Source: Bacteroidota bacterium
GTDB taxonomy: Bacteria > Bacteroidota > Bacteroidia > Bacteroidales > Dysgonomonadaceae
Direction of reading: 5' to 3'
Assembly (NCBI GenBank): GCA_023388315.1
Contig: JAEWGM010000037.1
Coordinates: 1 to 64,000, forward strand
DNA length: 64,000 nucleotides
In this document: positions 1-8,975 of the stretch, piece after piece
Layout of the letters: every line of letters starts with the position of its first letter
Numbering within the stretch: position 1 is the first letter of the stretch
Position numbers and translations under genes: made by a program
Notes under the pieces: generated by a model
Told to the model about the DNA's origin: nothing
The model's database searches: none
The model's input: the letters and a program-made list of their open reading frames with translations, nothing else

Positions 1-945
1 CTCTCGTGGCAGCCGCGGTTTATTTGTAAAAAACGCCACGAATATCACGAATAAACACGAATGGAATAGACTTTATCGATTTCAAAAAGAAGTTACATTG
101 TTACACGTATTTACGCTACGCGTTTAATTCTAAATTTTAACGAGCCTAAAAATCAAACAAATAGAGATGAAATCCTATAAAAATATTTTAAATCCGTGTC
201 ATCCGTGTACCATTTATTTATAATCTGCCCTTTCAGGGCGTGGTTTTATCGGACTGCTTTTAACCCAAGGCGATGCCATTGGGCTGAAATAAATATGGCT
301 TTCAGCCAATTCTGTGATTCTACAATATTTGATTATCACACTTGGTTCAAGTTTCCGCCGGCGGGCAGACACGGTACAACTTGAACGCCAAACAATGGCA
401 ATTTAAAATTGCTGTTTGAATAGTCAAAAGAATTATCGCGGCACTAACAGAGAGAAAAAAGAGCCTGAAAGGCTTAATTACTCAAGCCCAACGTGCAACA
501 TTGGGTAAAGAACCAAAAGGCGAAAATATATTTCCACAAAAGATTAATATGCATGCGGCAGCCCCGGAATCCGCGCAAACATCCGTATCATCCGTGTACC
601 ATTTCTAATCTGCTCTTTCAGGGCGTGGTTTTATCGGACTGCTTTTAACCCAAGGCGGTGCCATTGGGCTGAAATAAATATGGCTTTCAGCCAATTTGTG
701 CATTCCTAAAAACACCTCCAAAGGATTGATTTGAGAGCAAGAGAGATAATAAAGCCTGAAAGGCTTGCTTATTCTAGTCCAACGTGCAACGTTGGGTAAA
801 GAGCCAGCCCACAACACAAGCCCTGAAAGGGCGGAATAAATATTAAAGGTTAGGACTCTCGTGGTAGCCGCGGTTTATTTGTAAAGAGATGCCACGAATA
901 TCACGAATAAACACGAATGGAATAGACTTTATCGATTTTAAAAAA
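1..945. repeat. Composite cluster of duplicated intergenic repeats
   Basis: No credible gene lies in the first 1.18 kb. Three repeat units occur twice, in direct orientation. Unit A (CTCTCGTGGCAGCCGCGG..., about 84 bp) is at 1-84 and 856-941. Unit B (...CTTTCAGGGCGTGGTTTT..., about 130 bp) is at 194-330 and 581-706. Unit C (AGCCTGAAAGGCTT... CCAACGTGCAAC) is at 461-514 and 750-803. The units contain short hairpins such as CCCTTTCAGGG, GGCTTTCAGCC and CCCAAGGCGATGCCATTGGG. The order A-B-C-B-C-A suggests tandem duplication. Similar material recurs near 5890-6110 and 48800-48950. The left copy of A may be cut by the window edge. Confidence 0.75.
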
Positions 946-981
946 GTTGCCAGCATCATCATCCACCACAGAGTATAATGC

Positions 982-1016
982 AATGCTCAATGCTCTACGC
1001 TCTATGCTCAATGCCA
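982..1016. repeat. Heptamer tandem repeat (5 units)
   Basis: Five head-to-tail heptamers: AATGCTC, AATGCTC, TACGCTC, TATGCTC, AATGCCA. This is the reverse-complement orientation of the GAGCGTT-type heptamers found at 3782-3802 and 18985-19026, and the same orientation as 3989-4065. It lies in the gap before clpB. Confidence 0.7.
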
Positions 1017-1181
1017 TTCCCATCCTGCCAATTCGTCATAAAAACCTCTTTGGCAAGAAATTTGTGTCTTTAGATGTACAGACTACAAGATAATTAGACT
1101 TTAAGACAACACAATGTCAATCGCGTAACGAAAGTCTGATAATCCATTGGTCTATATGTCTGAAATCTAAAAAATAAAAAT

Positions 1182-3770
1182 ATGAACTTTAACAATTTTA
1201 CAATCAAAGCACAAGAAGCCGTGCAAAAAGCCATCGATTTGGCGCAGGCCAACAATCAGCAAATGATTGAGCCAACGCACGTGCTGAGAGGTGTGATGAC
1301 GGTGGGCGAAAACGTCACCAATTTTCTGTTTCAGAAATTGGGGGTGAACATTCGTTCGCTGGAATCGGTGGTGGATGCCGAAATGCAATCCTATCCTCGA
1401 GTATCGGGTGGCGAACCGATGCTGAGCCGTGAAACCAACGCGGTTTTCACCAAAGCATCTGATTTTGCCTCCAAAATGGGCGATCAATTCGTATCGCTCG
1501 AGCATTTGCTGCTGGCCATCATCAGCGAGAAAAATACTGCTTCGCAGATGTTGAAAAACGCGGGCATATCGCAAAACGCGCTCGAAACGGCGATCAACGA
1601 ACTGAGAAAAGGCGAAAAAGTAACCAGCCAATCGGCGGAAGACACCTATCAATCGCTGAGCAAATACGCCGTGAACTTAAATGAGCGCGCGCGTGAAGGC
1701 AAGCTCGATCCCGTGATCGGGCGCGACGAAGAAATTCGCCGTGTGCTACAAATTCTAAGTCGCCGCACAAAAAACAACCCCATCCTCATCGGCGAACCGG
1801 GAACGGGGAAAACGGCCATTGCCGAAGGTATCGCGCACCGCATCGTACGTGGCGACGTGCCCGAAAACCTAAAAAGCAAAGGAATCTACTCGCTGGATAT
1901 GGGCGCGCTCATTGCCGGTGCAAAATACAAAGGCGAGTTTGAAGAGCGGTTGAAATCGGTGGTGAACGAAGTGGTGAAAGCCGAAGGCGAAATCATCCTA
2001 TTCATCGACGAAATCCACACCCTTGTGGGCGCCGGAAAAAGCGAAGGCGCCATGGACGCCGCCAACATACTGAAGCCCGCGCTGGCGCGCGGTGAGTTGC
2101 GTTCCATTGGTGCCACCACGCTGGACGAATATCAAAAGTATTTTGAAAAAGACAAAGCGCTGGAGCGCCGTTTCCAAACGGTAATGGTAAACGAGCCAAC
2201 CGAAGCGGATTCCATTTCCATTCTTCGCGGGCTGAAAGAAAAGTACGAAAATCACCACAAGGTGCGCATCAAAGATGAGGCGATTATTGCCGCTGTGCAG
2301 CTTTCGAGCCGATACATTACCGACCGGTTCTTGCCCGACAAAGCCATTGACTTGATGGACGAAGCGGCCGCCAAACTCCGTATGGAAGTTAACTCCGTGC
2401 CGGAAGAACTGGACGAAATAATGCGTCGTGTGAAACAGTTGGAAATTGAACGTGAAGCCATTCGTCGGGAAAACGATAAGCCCAAAGAAGAACTGCTTTC
2501 CAAGCAAATTGAAGATTTAAAGGAAGAGGAGTCGGCTTTTAAAGCCAAATGGCAGGCCGAAAAAGAAATCATCAACAAAATTCAACAAAACAAAATTGAT
2601 ATTGAAGACGCCAAGTTTCAGGCCGAGAAAGCGGAACGCGAGGGCGATTATGGAAAAGTAGCCGAGTTGCGTTACGGAAAAATAAAAGAAAAGGAAACCG
2701 AAATTGAATCGCTAAAAGGCCAATTGCACGAGATGCAAGGCGGAAAAGCGATGATTAAAGAAGAAGTGGACTCGGAAGACATTGCCGATGTGGTTTCGCG
2801 CTGGACGGGCATTCCCGTGAGCAAAATGCTGCAAAGCGAGCGCGAAAAATTGCTTCATTTGGAAGAAGAATTGCACAAACGGGTGGTGGGACAAGAAGAA
2901 GCCATCACCGCCGTGGCAGATGCCGTGCGTCGCAACCGCGCCGGGCTGAGCGACCCAAAACGTCCCGTGGGATCATTCATCTTCTTGGGAACCACCGGTG
3001 TGGGAAAAACGGAATTGGCAAAAGCGTTGGCCGATTACCTATTCGATGATGAAAATATGATGACGCGCATCGATATGAGTGAATATCAAGAAAAGTTCAG
3101 CGCCACGCGCTTGATTGGAGCACCTCCCGGATACGTGGGCTACGACGAAGGTGGGCAATTGACCGAAGCCATCCGTCGCAAACCGTATTCCGTGGTGCTG
3201 TTCGACGAGATTGAAAAAGCGCACCCCGATGTGTTCAACATTCTGCTGCAAGTGCTGGACGACGGACGCTTGACCGACAACAAAGGCCGCGTGGTGAACT
3301 TCAAAAACACGATCATTATTATGACATCCAATATGGGGTCGAATTTGATTCGTGAGAATTTTGAGAAAATCACCGACCAAAATCGCGAAGAGGTGGTTGA
3401 GAATACCAAAAACTTGGTGATGACTATGTTGAAGCAAACCATTCGCCCGGAATTTTTGAACCGCATCGACGATATCATCATGTTTGCTCCGTTGAAACAA
3501 AACGAAATCGCGCAAATTGTGCGTATTCAATTAAACGGCGTGAAGAAAATGCTGGCCGAAAATGGCATTACGCTCGAATACACCGATGAAGCCATACAAA
3601 GCATTTCCGAAGCGGGATACGATCCCGAGTTTGGCGCGCGTCCCGTGAAACGGGTTATTCAGCGCAAAGTGCTCAACCAGTTATCGAAAGATATTTTGGC
3701 CGGCACGGTGGATAGAAGCAAACCCATTGTGATTGACTCAATTGACGACCACGTGTATTTTAGGAATTAG
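1182..3770 (+). CDS. clpB: ATP-dependent chaperone ClpB
   Basis: Hexameric AAA+ disaggregase of the cytoplasm, which pulls polypeptides out of aggregates together with DnaK. The 862 residues match the usual ClpB length. The order is: N-terminal substrate domain (1-145), first AAA+ module with Walker A GEPGTGKT and Walker B ILFIDEIH, a coiled-coil middle domain rich in Glu/Lys (about 400-525) that separates ClpB from ClpA/ClpC, then a second AAA+ module with GTTGVGKT and the pore loop GYVGYDEGG. It is monocistronic and is followed by an intrinsic terminator. No Bacteroidetes-type promoter was recognised upstream. The start ATG is supported by the conserved beginning MNFNNFTIKAQEAV. Confidence 0.98.
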   Translation: MNFNNFTIKAQEAVQKAIDLAQANNQQMIEPTHVLRGVMTVGENVTNFLFQKLGVNIRSLESVVDAEMQSYPRVSGGEPMLSRETNAVFTKASDFASKMGDQFVSLEHLLLAIISEKNTASQMLKNAGISQNALETAINELRKGEKVTSQSAEDTYQSLSKYAVNLNERAREGKLDPVIGRDEEIRRVLQILSRRTKNNPILIGEPGTGKTAIAEGIAHRIVRGDVPENLKSKGIYSLDMGALIAGAKYKGEFEERLKSVVNEVVKAEGEIILFIDEIHTLVGAGKSEGAMDAANILKPALARGELRSIGATTLDEYQKYFEKDKALERRFQTVMVNEPTEADSISILRGLKEKYENHHKVRIKDEAIIAAVQLSSRYITDRFLPDKAIDLMDEAAAKLRMEVNSVPEELDEIMRRVKQLEIEREAIRRENDKPKEELLSKQIEDLKEEESAFKAKWQAEKEIINKIQQNKIDIEDAKFQAEKAEREGDYGKVAELRYGKIKEKETEIESLKGQLHEMQGGKAMIKEEVDSEDIADVVSRWTGIPVSKMLQSEREKLLHLEEELHKRVVGQEEAITAVADAVRRNRAGLSDPKRPVGSFIFLGTTGVGKTELAKALADYLFDDENMMTRIDMSEYQEKFSATRLIGAPPGYVGYDEGGQLTEAIRRKPYSVVLFDEIEKAHPDVFNILLQVLDDGRLTDNKGRVVNFKNTIIIMTSNMGSNLIRENFEKITDQNREEVVENTKNLVMTMLKQTIRPEFLNRIDDIIMFAPLKQNEIAQIVRIQLNGVKKMLAENGITLEYTDEAIQSISEAGYDPEFGARPVKRVIQRKVLNQLSKDILAGTVDRSKPIVIDSIDDHVYFRN

Positions 3771-3781
3771 CGATGGTCGCT

Positions 3782-3802
3782 GAGCATTGGGCGTTGAGCC
3801 TT
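3782..3802. repeat. Heptamer tandem repeat (3 units) after clpB
   Basis: GAGCATT, GGGCGTT, GAGCCTT in tandem, starting 12 bp after the clpB stop codon. Same family as the arrays at 982, 3989 and 18985. Confidence 0.6.
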
Positions 3803-3810
3803 GCATTAAA

Positions 3811-3842
3811 AAACCTTGGGGATTTTCCTCAAGGTTTTTTTT
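3811..3842 (+). terminator. Intrinsic terminator of clpB
   Basis: The arms AAACCTTG and CAAGGTTT enclose a short G/T-rich centre and are followed by a run of eight T. It lies about 40 bp after the clpB stop. Confidence 0.85.
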
Positions 3843-3854
3843 GTTTTACAAACG

Positions 3855-3928
3855 GCATCTGACGAAGTTTAGTTCGTCTGATGCATTGGATTTTTTTCAA
3901 CCCGTCAGACCGGTAATCGGTCAGACGG
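3855..3928. repeat. Pair of REP-like palindromes (CCGTCAGACCG family)
   Basis: Two palindromes lie 17 bp apart. The first (3855-3884) has 12-nt arms, GCATCTGACGAA against TTCGTCTGATGC, with one mismatch. The second (3902-3928) has the arms CCGTCAGACCG and CGGTCAGACGG. The second is identical at 25 of 27 positions to 61301-61327, where another imperfect palindrome again lies beside it. The two-palindrome layout resembles bacterial BIME elements. Confidence 0.75.
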
Positions 3929-3988
3929 TTTTCCTCATCAATATACTTCTCTGACCCACGTAGCAATTGAAAAATCATAAGAACAATT

Positions 3989-4065
3989 TTGCTCATTGCT
4001 CTTTGCTCATTGCTCTTTGCTCAACGCTCTTTGCTCAACGCTCTTTGCTCAACGCTTAACGCTTA
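3989..4065. repeat. Heptamer tandem repeat (11 units)
   Basis: Exactly 77 bp of heptamers: alternating TTGCTCA and TTGCTCT, then TTGCTCA and ACGCTCT, ending in two ACGCTTA. The last three bases (TTA on this strand) are the TAA stop codon of the leftward gene at 4063-5448, so the array begins on that stop codon. Confidence 0.85.
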
Positions 4066-5448
4066 AGCCTCCCCACTCCATTCACTCCAGCCGCCGGGAT
4101 AAACGGTGATGTTTTCAAAACCCAGCGATTGAAGCACCGAATAAGCCGCCGAGGCACGTCCGCCCGATTGACAATACACAATCACCTCTTTGTCTTTGGG
4201 CACCGCGTTCGCGTTTTCGTCAATGGTTCCAAAAAACAGGTTTATAGCATTCCCTATGTGTCCGTCGTTGTATTCTTTTTCGCTTCGCACATCCACCAAT
4301 TGAACATCCGGGTTGTTCATTTTTGCTTTTAACGTTTCCAGATCAATGTTTTTGGCTGTGACTAAATTCTCTTTTTCCCACTCCAAAAACTGTTTGGGCG
4401 TGATAAATCCGTGTAACTCATCCAGCCCAATGCGCATCAGCTGGCGCACAATGTCTTCCGATTGTTCCTCTTCTGCAATCACCACAAACGGCTCGTCGTA
4501 AGGCATAAACCAGCCCATTTTGGTGGAGAAAGTATTGTTGAAGATAAAGTTCCACGATTCTCGTAGATGGCCTTTCGCATACTCTTCCCTTTCGCGTGTA
4601 TCTATTATGTTGAAACCCGAATCTTTGGCTTTTCGATACGCGCTTTCCGATAAATTTTTCGCATCGGGAACATGGGTAAGCAGCGGCCTTTCTTCTTTGT
4701 TGAGCTGCTTCATTTTTTTGTAATACGTAGGTGGCTCGGGCTGATCTGCCAGCAATTCTTTCACAAAACCTTCTTTGTCGCTACCGAACTGCAGTGCCCA
4801 ATTGCGAATTTTCTCATATCCCAACGTGGTGGTGGGAACCGCTCCAAGAGATTTTCCGCAAGACGATCCGGCGCCGTGCCCGGGCCAAATTTGAATGTAA
4901 TCCTTTAATTTAAACAACTCTTTTATCGATTCAAATTGTTGATACGCGCCTTCGTTTCCCGAGTTTTTGTTTCCCGATATTTTGTCCAGCAAATCGGGGC
5001 GTCCGATATCTCCTACAAAAACAAAATCGCCGCTGAAGAGCATCACGGGCTCATCGCACGCCGCCTCATCCGTTACCACAAAGCTCAAATGCTCGGGAGT
5101 GTGCCCGGGCGTATGTAGCGCTTCAATTAAAACGTTGCCCAACCGGATTTGCGATCCGTTTTTCAGCGCGTTATGAGGAAATTGGTACTTCCAGTTTTCA
5201 TCGCCTTCATCGGATAGGTACATTTCAGCTCCGGTGAGTTCAGCCAATTCCCGTGAACCGCATAAAAAATCGGCATGGATATGGGTTTCAAGGATATGGG
5301 TTATTTTTAAATCGTTTTCTTCGGCGATTTTCAGGTATGTGTCAACATCTCTTTTGGGATCAATAACCGCGGCAATGCCTTCTTTTTGACAGCCAACCAC
5401 GTAACTTGCCTGTGCGAGGCTTTTATCGAATACAAATTTAAAATACAT
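4063..5448 (-). CDS. CstB-like persulfide dioxygenase / sulfurtransferase
   Basis: 461 residues with three parts: a metallo-beta-lactamase domain (1-250) and two rhodanese domains (about 265-360 and 370-461). The metal motif is THIHADF at 55-61, as in persulfide dioxygenases. The last rhodanese has an active-site loop CQSGGR with Cys426. The middle rhodanese has no cysteine (VVIAEEEQS), so it is a pseudo-rhodanese. This order is that of CstB, which oxidises low-molecular-weight persulfides to thiosulfate in the cytoplasm. The likely role is disposal of sulfide-derived persulfide. It is a single gene with no obvious operon partner. Family-level call is firm; the exact substrate is inferred. 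Confidence 0.85.
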   Translation of the reverse strand: MYFKFVFDKSLAQASYVVGCQKEGIAAVIDPKRDVDTYLKIAEENDLKITHILETHIHADFLCGSRELAELTGAEMYLSDEGDENWKYQFPHNALKNGSQIRLGNVLIEALHTPGHTPEHLSFVVTDEAACDEPVMLFSGDFVFVGDIGRPDLLDKISGNKNSGNEGAYQQFESIKELFKLKDYIQIWPGHGAGSSCGKSLGAVPTTTLGYEKIRNWALQFGSDKEGFVKELLADQPEPPTYYKKMKQLNKEERPLLTHVPDAKNLSESAYRKAKDSGFNIIDTREREEYAKGHLRESWNFIFNNTFSTKMGWFMPYDEPFVVIAEEEQSEDIVRQLMRIGLDELHGFITPKQFLEWEKENLVTAKNIDLETLKAKMNNPDVQLVDVRSEKEYNDGHIGNAINLFFGTIDENANAVPKDKEVIVYCQSGGRASAAYSVLQSLGFENITVYPGGWSEWSGEA

Positions 5449-5592
5449 TTTTATTGTTTTAGGGTGATGAAACTATAACACCATCATTTACTGAAAAGTT
5501 GATGATTTAGGTAAATTTAATGGTCGGATGTGGGGCTGCGGAGGGATGGATGCACGGTTACAAGCATTATATGTGCCCCGGATTTACTTCAT

Positions 5593-5863
5593 AACGTGAG
5601 TTCGGGTTATTTGCAAACCTATTAACTCGCCATAAAAATGCGATTCAAACAACGTAAATTATTGACATATAATAAGGTAATAAGGTTTTTTATTATATTT
5701 CTCTCTTTCTACTAAGGTTGGCTGAGAAAAATAAGGTTTTTTCTCATTTCCAAAACCTTATTTTAGAAGATTAAAGCTTAGTAGCACAGAATTACAAGGA
5801 GACATAGACCTTATTAGATTATTTATCAATGGAATAAATATATTTTCATACCGAACTCGCGTT
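5593..5863. mobile_element. MITE-like element, copy 1
   Basis: 271 bp bounded by AACGTGAGTTCGG (5593-5605) and CCGAACTCGCGTT (5851-5863), imperfect inverted repeats. The trinucleotide CAT lies directly outside both ends (5590-5592 and 5864-5866), which looks like a 3-bp target duplication. The inside has no gene and shares blocks in the same order with copy 2 (48440-48667): AATAAGGTT, AAAACCTTATTT, AGAATTACAA, ACCTTATT and TTATTTATCAAT. It is A/T-rich with several AATAAGG/CCTTATT inverted motifs. Confidence 0.75.
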
Positions 5864-5866
5864 CAT

Positions 5867-6111
5867 ACATACACAGATGAGACAGATAAGACTGATTTTC
5901 GCGGATAGCAAAAATAAATTCGTAGGGCGTTGCCCTACGCTATCTTATGACAGGCTTTCAGCCTATGTAAATCGTCGAAGGTTATGAAAATGGCGCCCAT
6001 TCGAGGGAGTAGTGAAATTCTTATACGGAATTCAAGCGATGCAAAAGGTGTTGATCGTTCACGATGTGAAATCCGTGTATATCTTCTACATCCGTGTCAT
6101 CCGTGTACTAT
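5867..6111. repeat. Composite intergenic repeat remnants
   Basis: No gene is seen between the MITE-like element and the trkH stop. The stretch has the hairpin GTAGGGCGTTGCCCTAC, the hairpin AGGCTTTCAGCCT, and near its end TCCGTGTCATCCGTGTAC, which also occurs in the left-edge cluster (near 194 and, slightly altered, 581). The motif ATGGCGCCCATTCG is similar to ATGCCACCCATTCG near 48930. These are probably fragments of widespread non-coding repeats. Confidence 0.55.
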
Positions 6112-7575
6112 TTATCTCCGCCAAAAACTGGGGACAAACAACGAAAGCACGGTAAAGATTTCTAAACGGCCGACCAGCATCAGGAAGCAGAGGTAATATT
6201 TGGCGAAAGGAGTGGCCGATTCAAAGGTTCCACTTGGGCCGTAGGAGCCCAATCCAAACCCGTAACTGCTAATAGTGGAAACCGAAACACCGATGGATTC
6301 ATCGAACGTCATTCCCGTGAAACTCAACACGAGCGCGCTTATGGCGGTGATGGAAATATAAAGAAAAACAAATGCCAACACTTTCGATACCAAGTTGTTG
6401 GAAACAACTTTTCGGTTCATTTTCACCATATACAGCGCGCTGGGATGCACCTGTCTTTTGAGCACAACCCGCGTGTTTTTCACCAAAATAACCAGTCGCG
6501 AAACTTTTATCCCACCCGAGGTGGAACCTTCGCTTCCACAAAAAATGACCATCGCTAAAAAGAAAAACCAATAAATTTCACCCCACGCGGCGAAATCGGT
6601 GGTGGCGTAGCCGGTGGTGGTAACGGCGGCCACTACTTGAAAAAGTACCGTTCTAAACGTCTCTTCCGAAACGCTTAGTCGGTTTCTGGCGATGAGCATC
6701 CCCGAAATAACCACCGTGAAACCGATGATAATGCCCACGTACCATCTAAATTCTTCGTCCTTAAATATGCGTGTGGAGAGTTTGGTGAAAAGAAAAAAAA
6801 TCAACAAGAAATTGGTTCCACCCAAAAACATCAACACAATCAGCACATATTCCACGTAGGCTGAACCAAAATGAGCGACGCTTGCTTGTTTTGTTGAAAA
6901 ACCGCCCGTTGAAATGCCGCTGAAGGTATGACAAGCGGCATCGAAGGCATTCATTGGCCCCATCCAAAGCAACAGAAAACCAATTAGAGTAATGACAATG
7001 TAGGTGATGGACATATTTTTGGTAATGTCGCTGATGCGCGGCCGAAATTGATCTTCGGAAATGCCCGTGGCTTCGGCATCGTAAAACTGCCCGGAACTAA
7101 TGCCGAAAATAGGCACAAAAGACATCACAAAAATGATAATTCCAATGCCACCAATCCATTGCGTAAAGCTGCGCCAAAAATGCAGCGATTTGGGAAACGC
7201 CTCAATATTCAACAGCGTGGAACTACCGGTGGTGGTAAACCCGCACATGCTTTCGAAAAAAGCGTTTGTGAAGGAGGGAATGGCGTCGCTCAAAAGATAA
7301 GGCAGCGTACCAAATAACGCCATCATTAACCACGACAGGGTGACGGTTAAAAAAACCTCTCGTTTGCTAATGTTCTTATATTTTGTCCCTTTGCGCCCAA
7401 AAAGCGTTAATATTCCTCCCGAAGCAAACGTAATCAACGATGAAAAATAAATGCTTCTGACGGCATTTTCGTTGAAATATTCTCCCACAAAAGCAGAAAA
7501 AAGCATCAGTACAGCTTCAATCATAAGCAGTAATCCGATACTTCTGAGCACGAAATGATAATTGAATTTTCGCAT
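6112..7575 (-). CDS. trkH: Potassium uptake protein TrkH
   Basis: 487-residue polytopic inner-membrane protein, the ion-conducting subunit of the Trk potassium uptake system. It has the repeated pore-type segments seen in TrkH/KtrB, including SMCGFTTTGSSTL, FSGISTGGFST, AAVTTTGYATTDF and VSTISSYGFGLG; these glycines form selectivity filters. It lies 26 bp downstream of trkA, so regulator and channel are co-expressed. Its stop abuts repeat-derived sequence. Confidence 0.95.
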   Translation of the reverse strand: MRKFNYHFVLRSIGLLLMIEAVLMLFSAFVGEYFNENAVRSIYFSSLITFASGGILTLFGRKGTKYKNISKREVFLTVTLSWLMMALFGTLPYLLSDAIPSFTNAFFESMCGFTTTGSSTLLNIEAFPKSLHFWRSFTQWIGGIGIIIFVMSFVPIFGISSGQFYDAEATGISEDQFRPRISDITKNMSITYIVITLIGFLLLWMGPMNAFDAACHTFSGISTGGFSTKQASVAHFGSAYVEYVLIVLMFLGGTNFLLIFFLFTKLSTRIFKDEEFRWYVGIIIGFTVVISGMLIARNRLSVSEETFRTVLFQVVAAVTTTGYATTDFAAWGEIYWFFFLAMVIFCGSEGSTSGGIKVSRLVILVKNTRVVLKRQVHPSALYMVKMNRKVVSNNLVSKVLAFVFLYISITAISALVLSFTGMTFDESIGVSVSTISSYGFGLGSYGPSGTFESATPFAKYYLCFLMLVGRLEIFTVLSLFVPSFWRR

Positions 7576-7601
7576 TTCTATACTTTTTTCGGCGCGTGAG
7601 T

Positions 7602-8939
7602 TTAATTGAACAAATTTTCTATGCTTCTAAGTGATTTATTGAGGAAAAAAACGACCACCTGATCGTACGGCTCAATTAACGTATCGCCATCTATCAGCAT
7701 CGGCTCGCCGTTTCGTATGAGCGCGCCAAAGGTAATATCGGACGGCAGGTTAAGGTTCCGAATGAGCTTCTTGGTAACTTTTGAGTTGGGTTTTGCCGTT
7801 ACTTCTCCCACGTTGGCATTGGCAAAGGCCAAGCTTTTTATGTTGGACGCGTCGGCTTTGAGCAACAGTTCATAAATTTTGCTGGCAGAAATGAGTTTTT
7901 TGTTGATAATGGCACCAATATCAAACCGCTCGGCCATAGAGATGTAATCTATATTTTCTACTTCGGCAATGGTTTTCTTCACGCCATATTGTTTTGCCAT
8001 CATACAACCCAATATGTTGGCTTCGGAGTTGCCGGTGAGGGCAATGAAAGCGTCGGCTTCGCTAATGCCTTCATTTTGCAACAATTCCGCGTCGCGCGCG
8101 TCTCCCAAAAAAATGGTAACGTTGGATGGCGACATTTCCACTAATTTTTCGGCCCGTTCGCGATCTTGCTCAATAATTTTTATGTTGATATTTTGTGGAA
8201 GTTGTTGCACGGTACGCATTGTAATGCGGCTGCCACCCATAAATATGATTCGTTTTGCCTCAAACGACTTCTTGCCTAAAATATCGGGAAGCAAATCGAT
8301 GTTTTTTCGCAACGTAGTGAAATAAAGAATATCGTTTGAAATAATTTGGTCGTTTCCCTTTGGGATAATTGTGTAAGGGCCTCTTTTGATGGCCACCAAG
8401 TGAAAGAGTTTGTTTTGTTGCGAGAACTCGTTGAGGTATTTGTTCACAATGGGCGCGTTGTCTCTCACTTTTGCACCGGCAAGAATTACCGATCCATTGC
8501 TCAGCTCCCACCATGAACGGGTCCACGGCGTTTTTAGCGCGAGCGCTATCTCGCGTGCCGCCATCAACTCGGGATAAATCATGGAATGTACGCCCAGTTT
8601 CTCAAAAAACTCCGTGTTTTTGGGGAGCAGGTATTCATAATTATCTACACGCGCCAGCGTTTTTTTCGCACCCAGGTTAGAAGCGAGCATGCAGGCGGTA
8701 ATATTCATAGATTCCACCGTGGTTACCCCGATGAAAAGGTCGGTATTGGCGACTCCCGCATCGTTTAAATCTTTCAACGATGTGCAATTTCCCAAATAGG
8801 TGAGCACCTCGGAATTATCGTGTACAATTAAAAGCCTTTCTCTATCGGAATCCATTAACGTGATGTCATGGTTTTCCTGTCCCAACAGTTTTGCAAGGTG
8901 AGTACCCACGGCGCCTGCACCGGCAATTAAAATTTTCAT
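7602..8939 (-). CDS. trkA: Trk system potassium uptake regulator TrkA
   Basis: 445-residue cytoplasmic peripheral protein that gates TrkH in response to nucleotides. It has two RCK units in tandem, each an N-terminal Rossmann domain plus a C-terminal TrkA_C domain. The first starts MKILIAGAGAVGTHLAKLL (GxGxxG nucleotide-binding loop). The second starts at about residue 230 with KRIIFMGGSRITMRTVQQL, whose glycine loop is less canonical. It sits in the leftward series recQ-dxs-trkA-trkH, 36 bp after dxs. Confidence 0.95.
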   Translation of the reverse strand: MKILIAGAGAVGTHLAKLLGQENHDITLMDSDRERLLIVHDNSEVLTYLGNCTSLKDLNDAGVANTDLFIGVTTVESMNITACMLASNLGAKKTLARVDNYEYLLPKNTEFFEKLGVHSMIYPELMAAREIALALKTPWTRSWWELSNGSVILAGAKVRDNAPIVNKYLNEFSQQNKLFHLVAIKRGPYTIIPKGNDQIISNDILYFTTLRKNIDLLPDILGKKSFEAKRIIFMGGSRITMRTVQQLPQNINIKIIEQDRERAEKLVEMSPSNVTIFLGDARDAELLQNEGISEADAFIALTGNSEANILGCMMAKQYGVKKTIAEVENIDYISMAERFDIGAIINKKLISASKIYELLLKADASNIKSLAFANANVGEVTAKPNSKVTKKLIRNLNLPSDITFGALIRNGEPMLIDGDTLIEPYDQVVVFFLNKSLRSIENLFN

Positions 8940-8975
8940 TTCGTGTAGATTGTCATAACGTGGTTTTACTGGCTC

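Noticed and set aside
3989..4065. Possible CRISPR array
   Set aside because: The repeats are 7 bp and contiguous with no spacers; no cas genes nearby.
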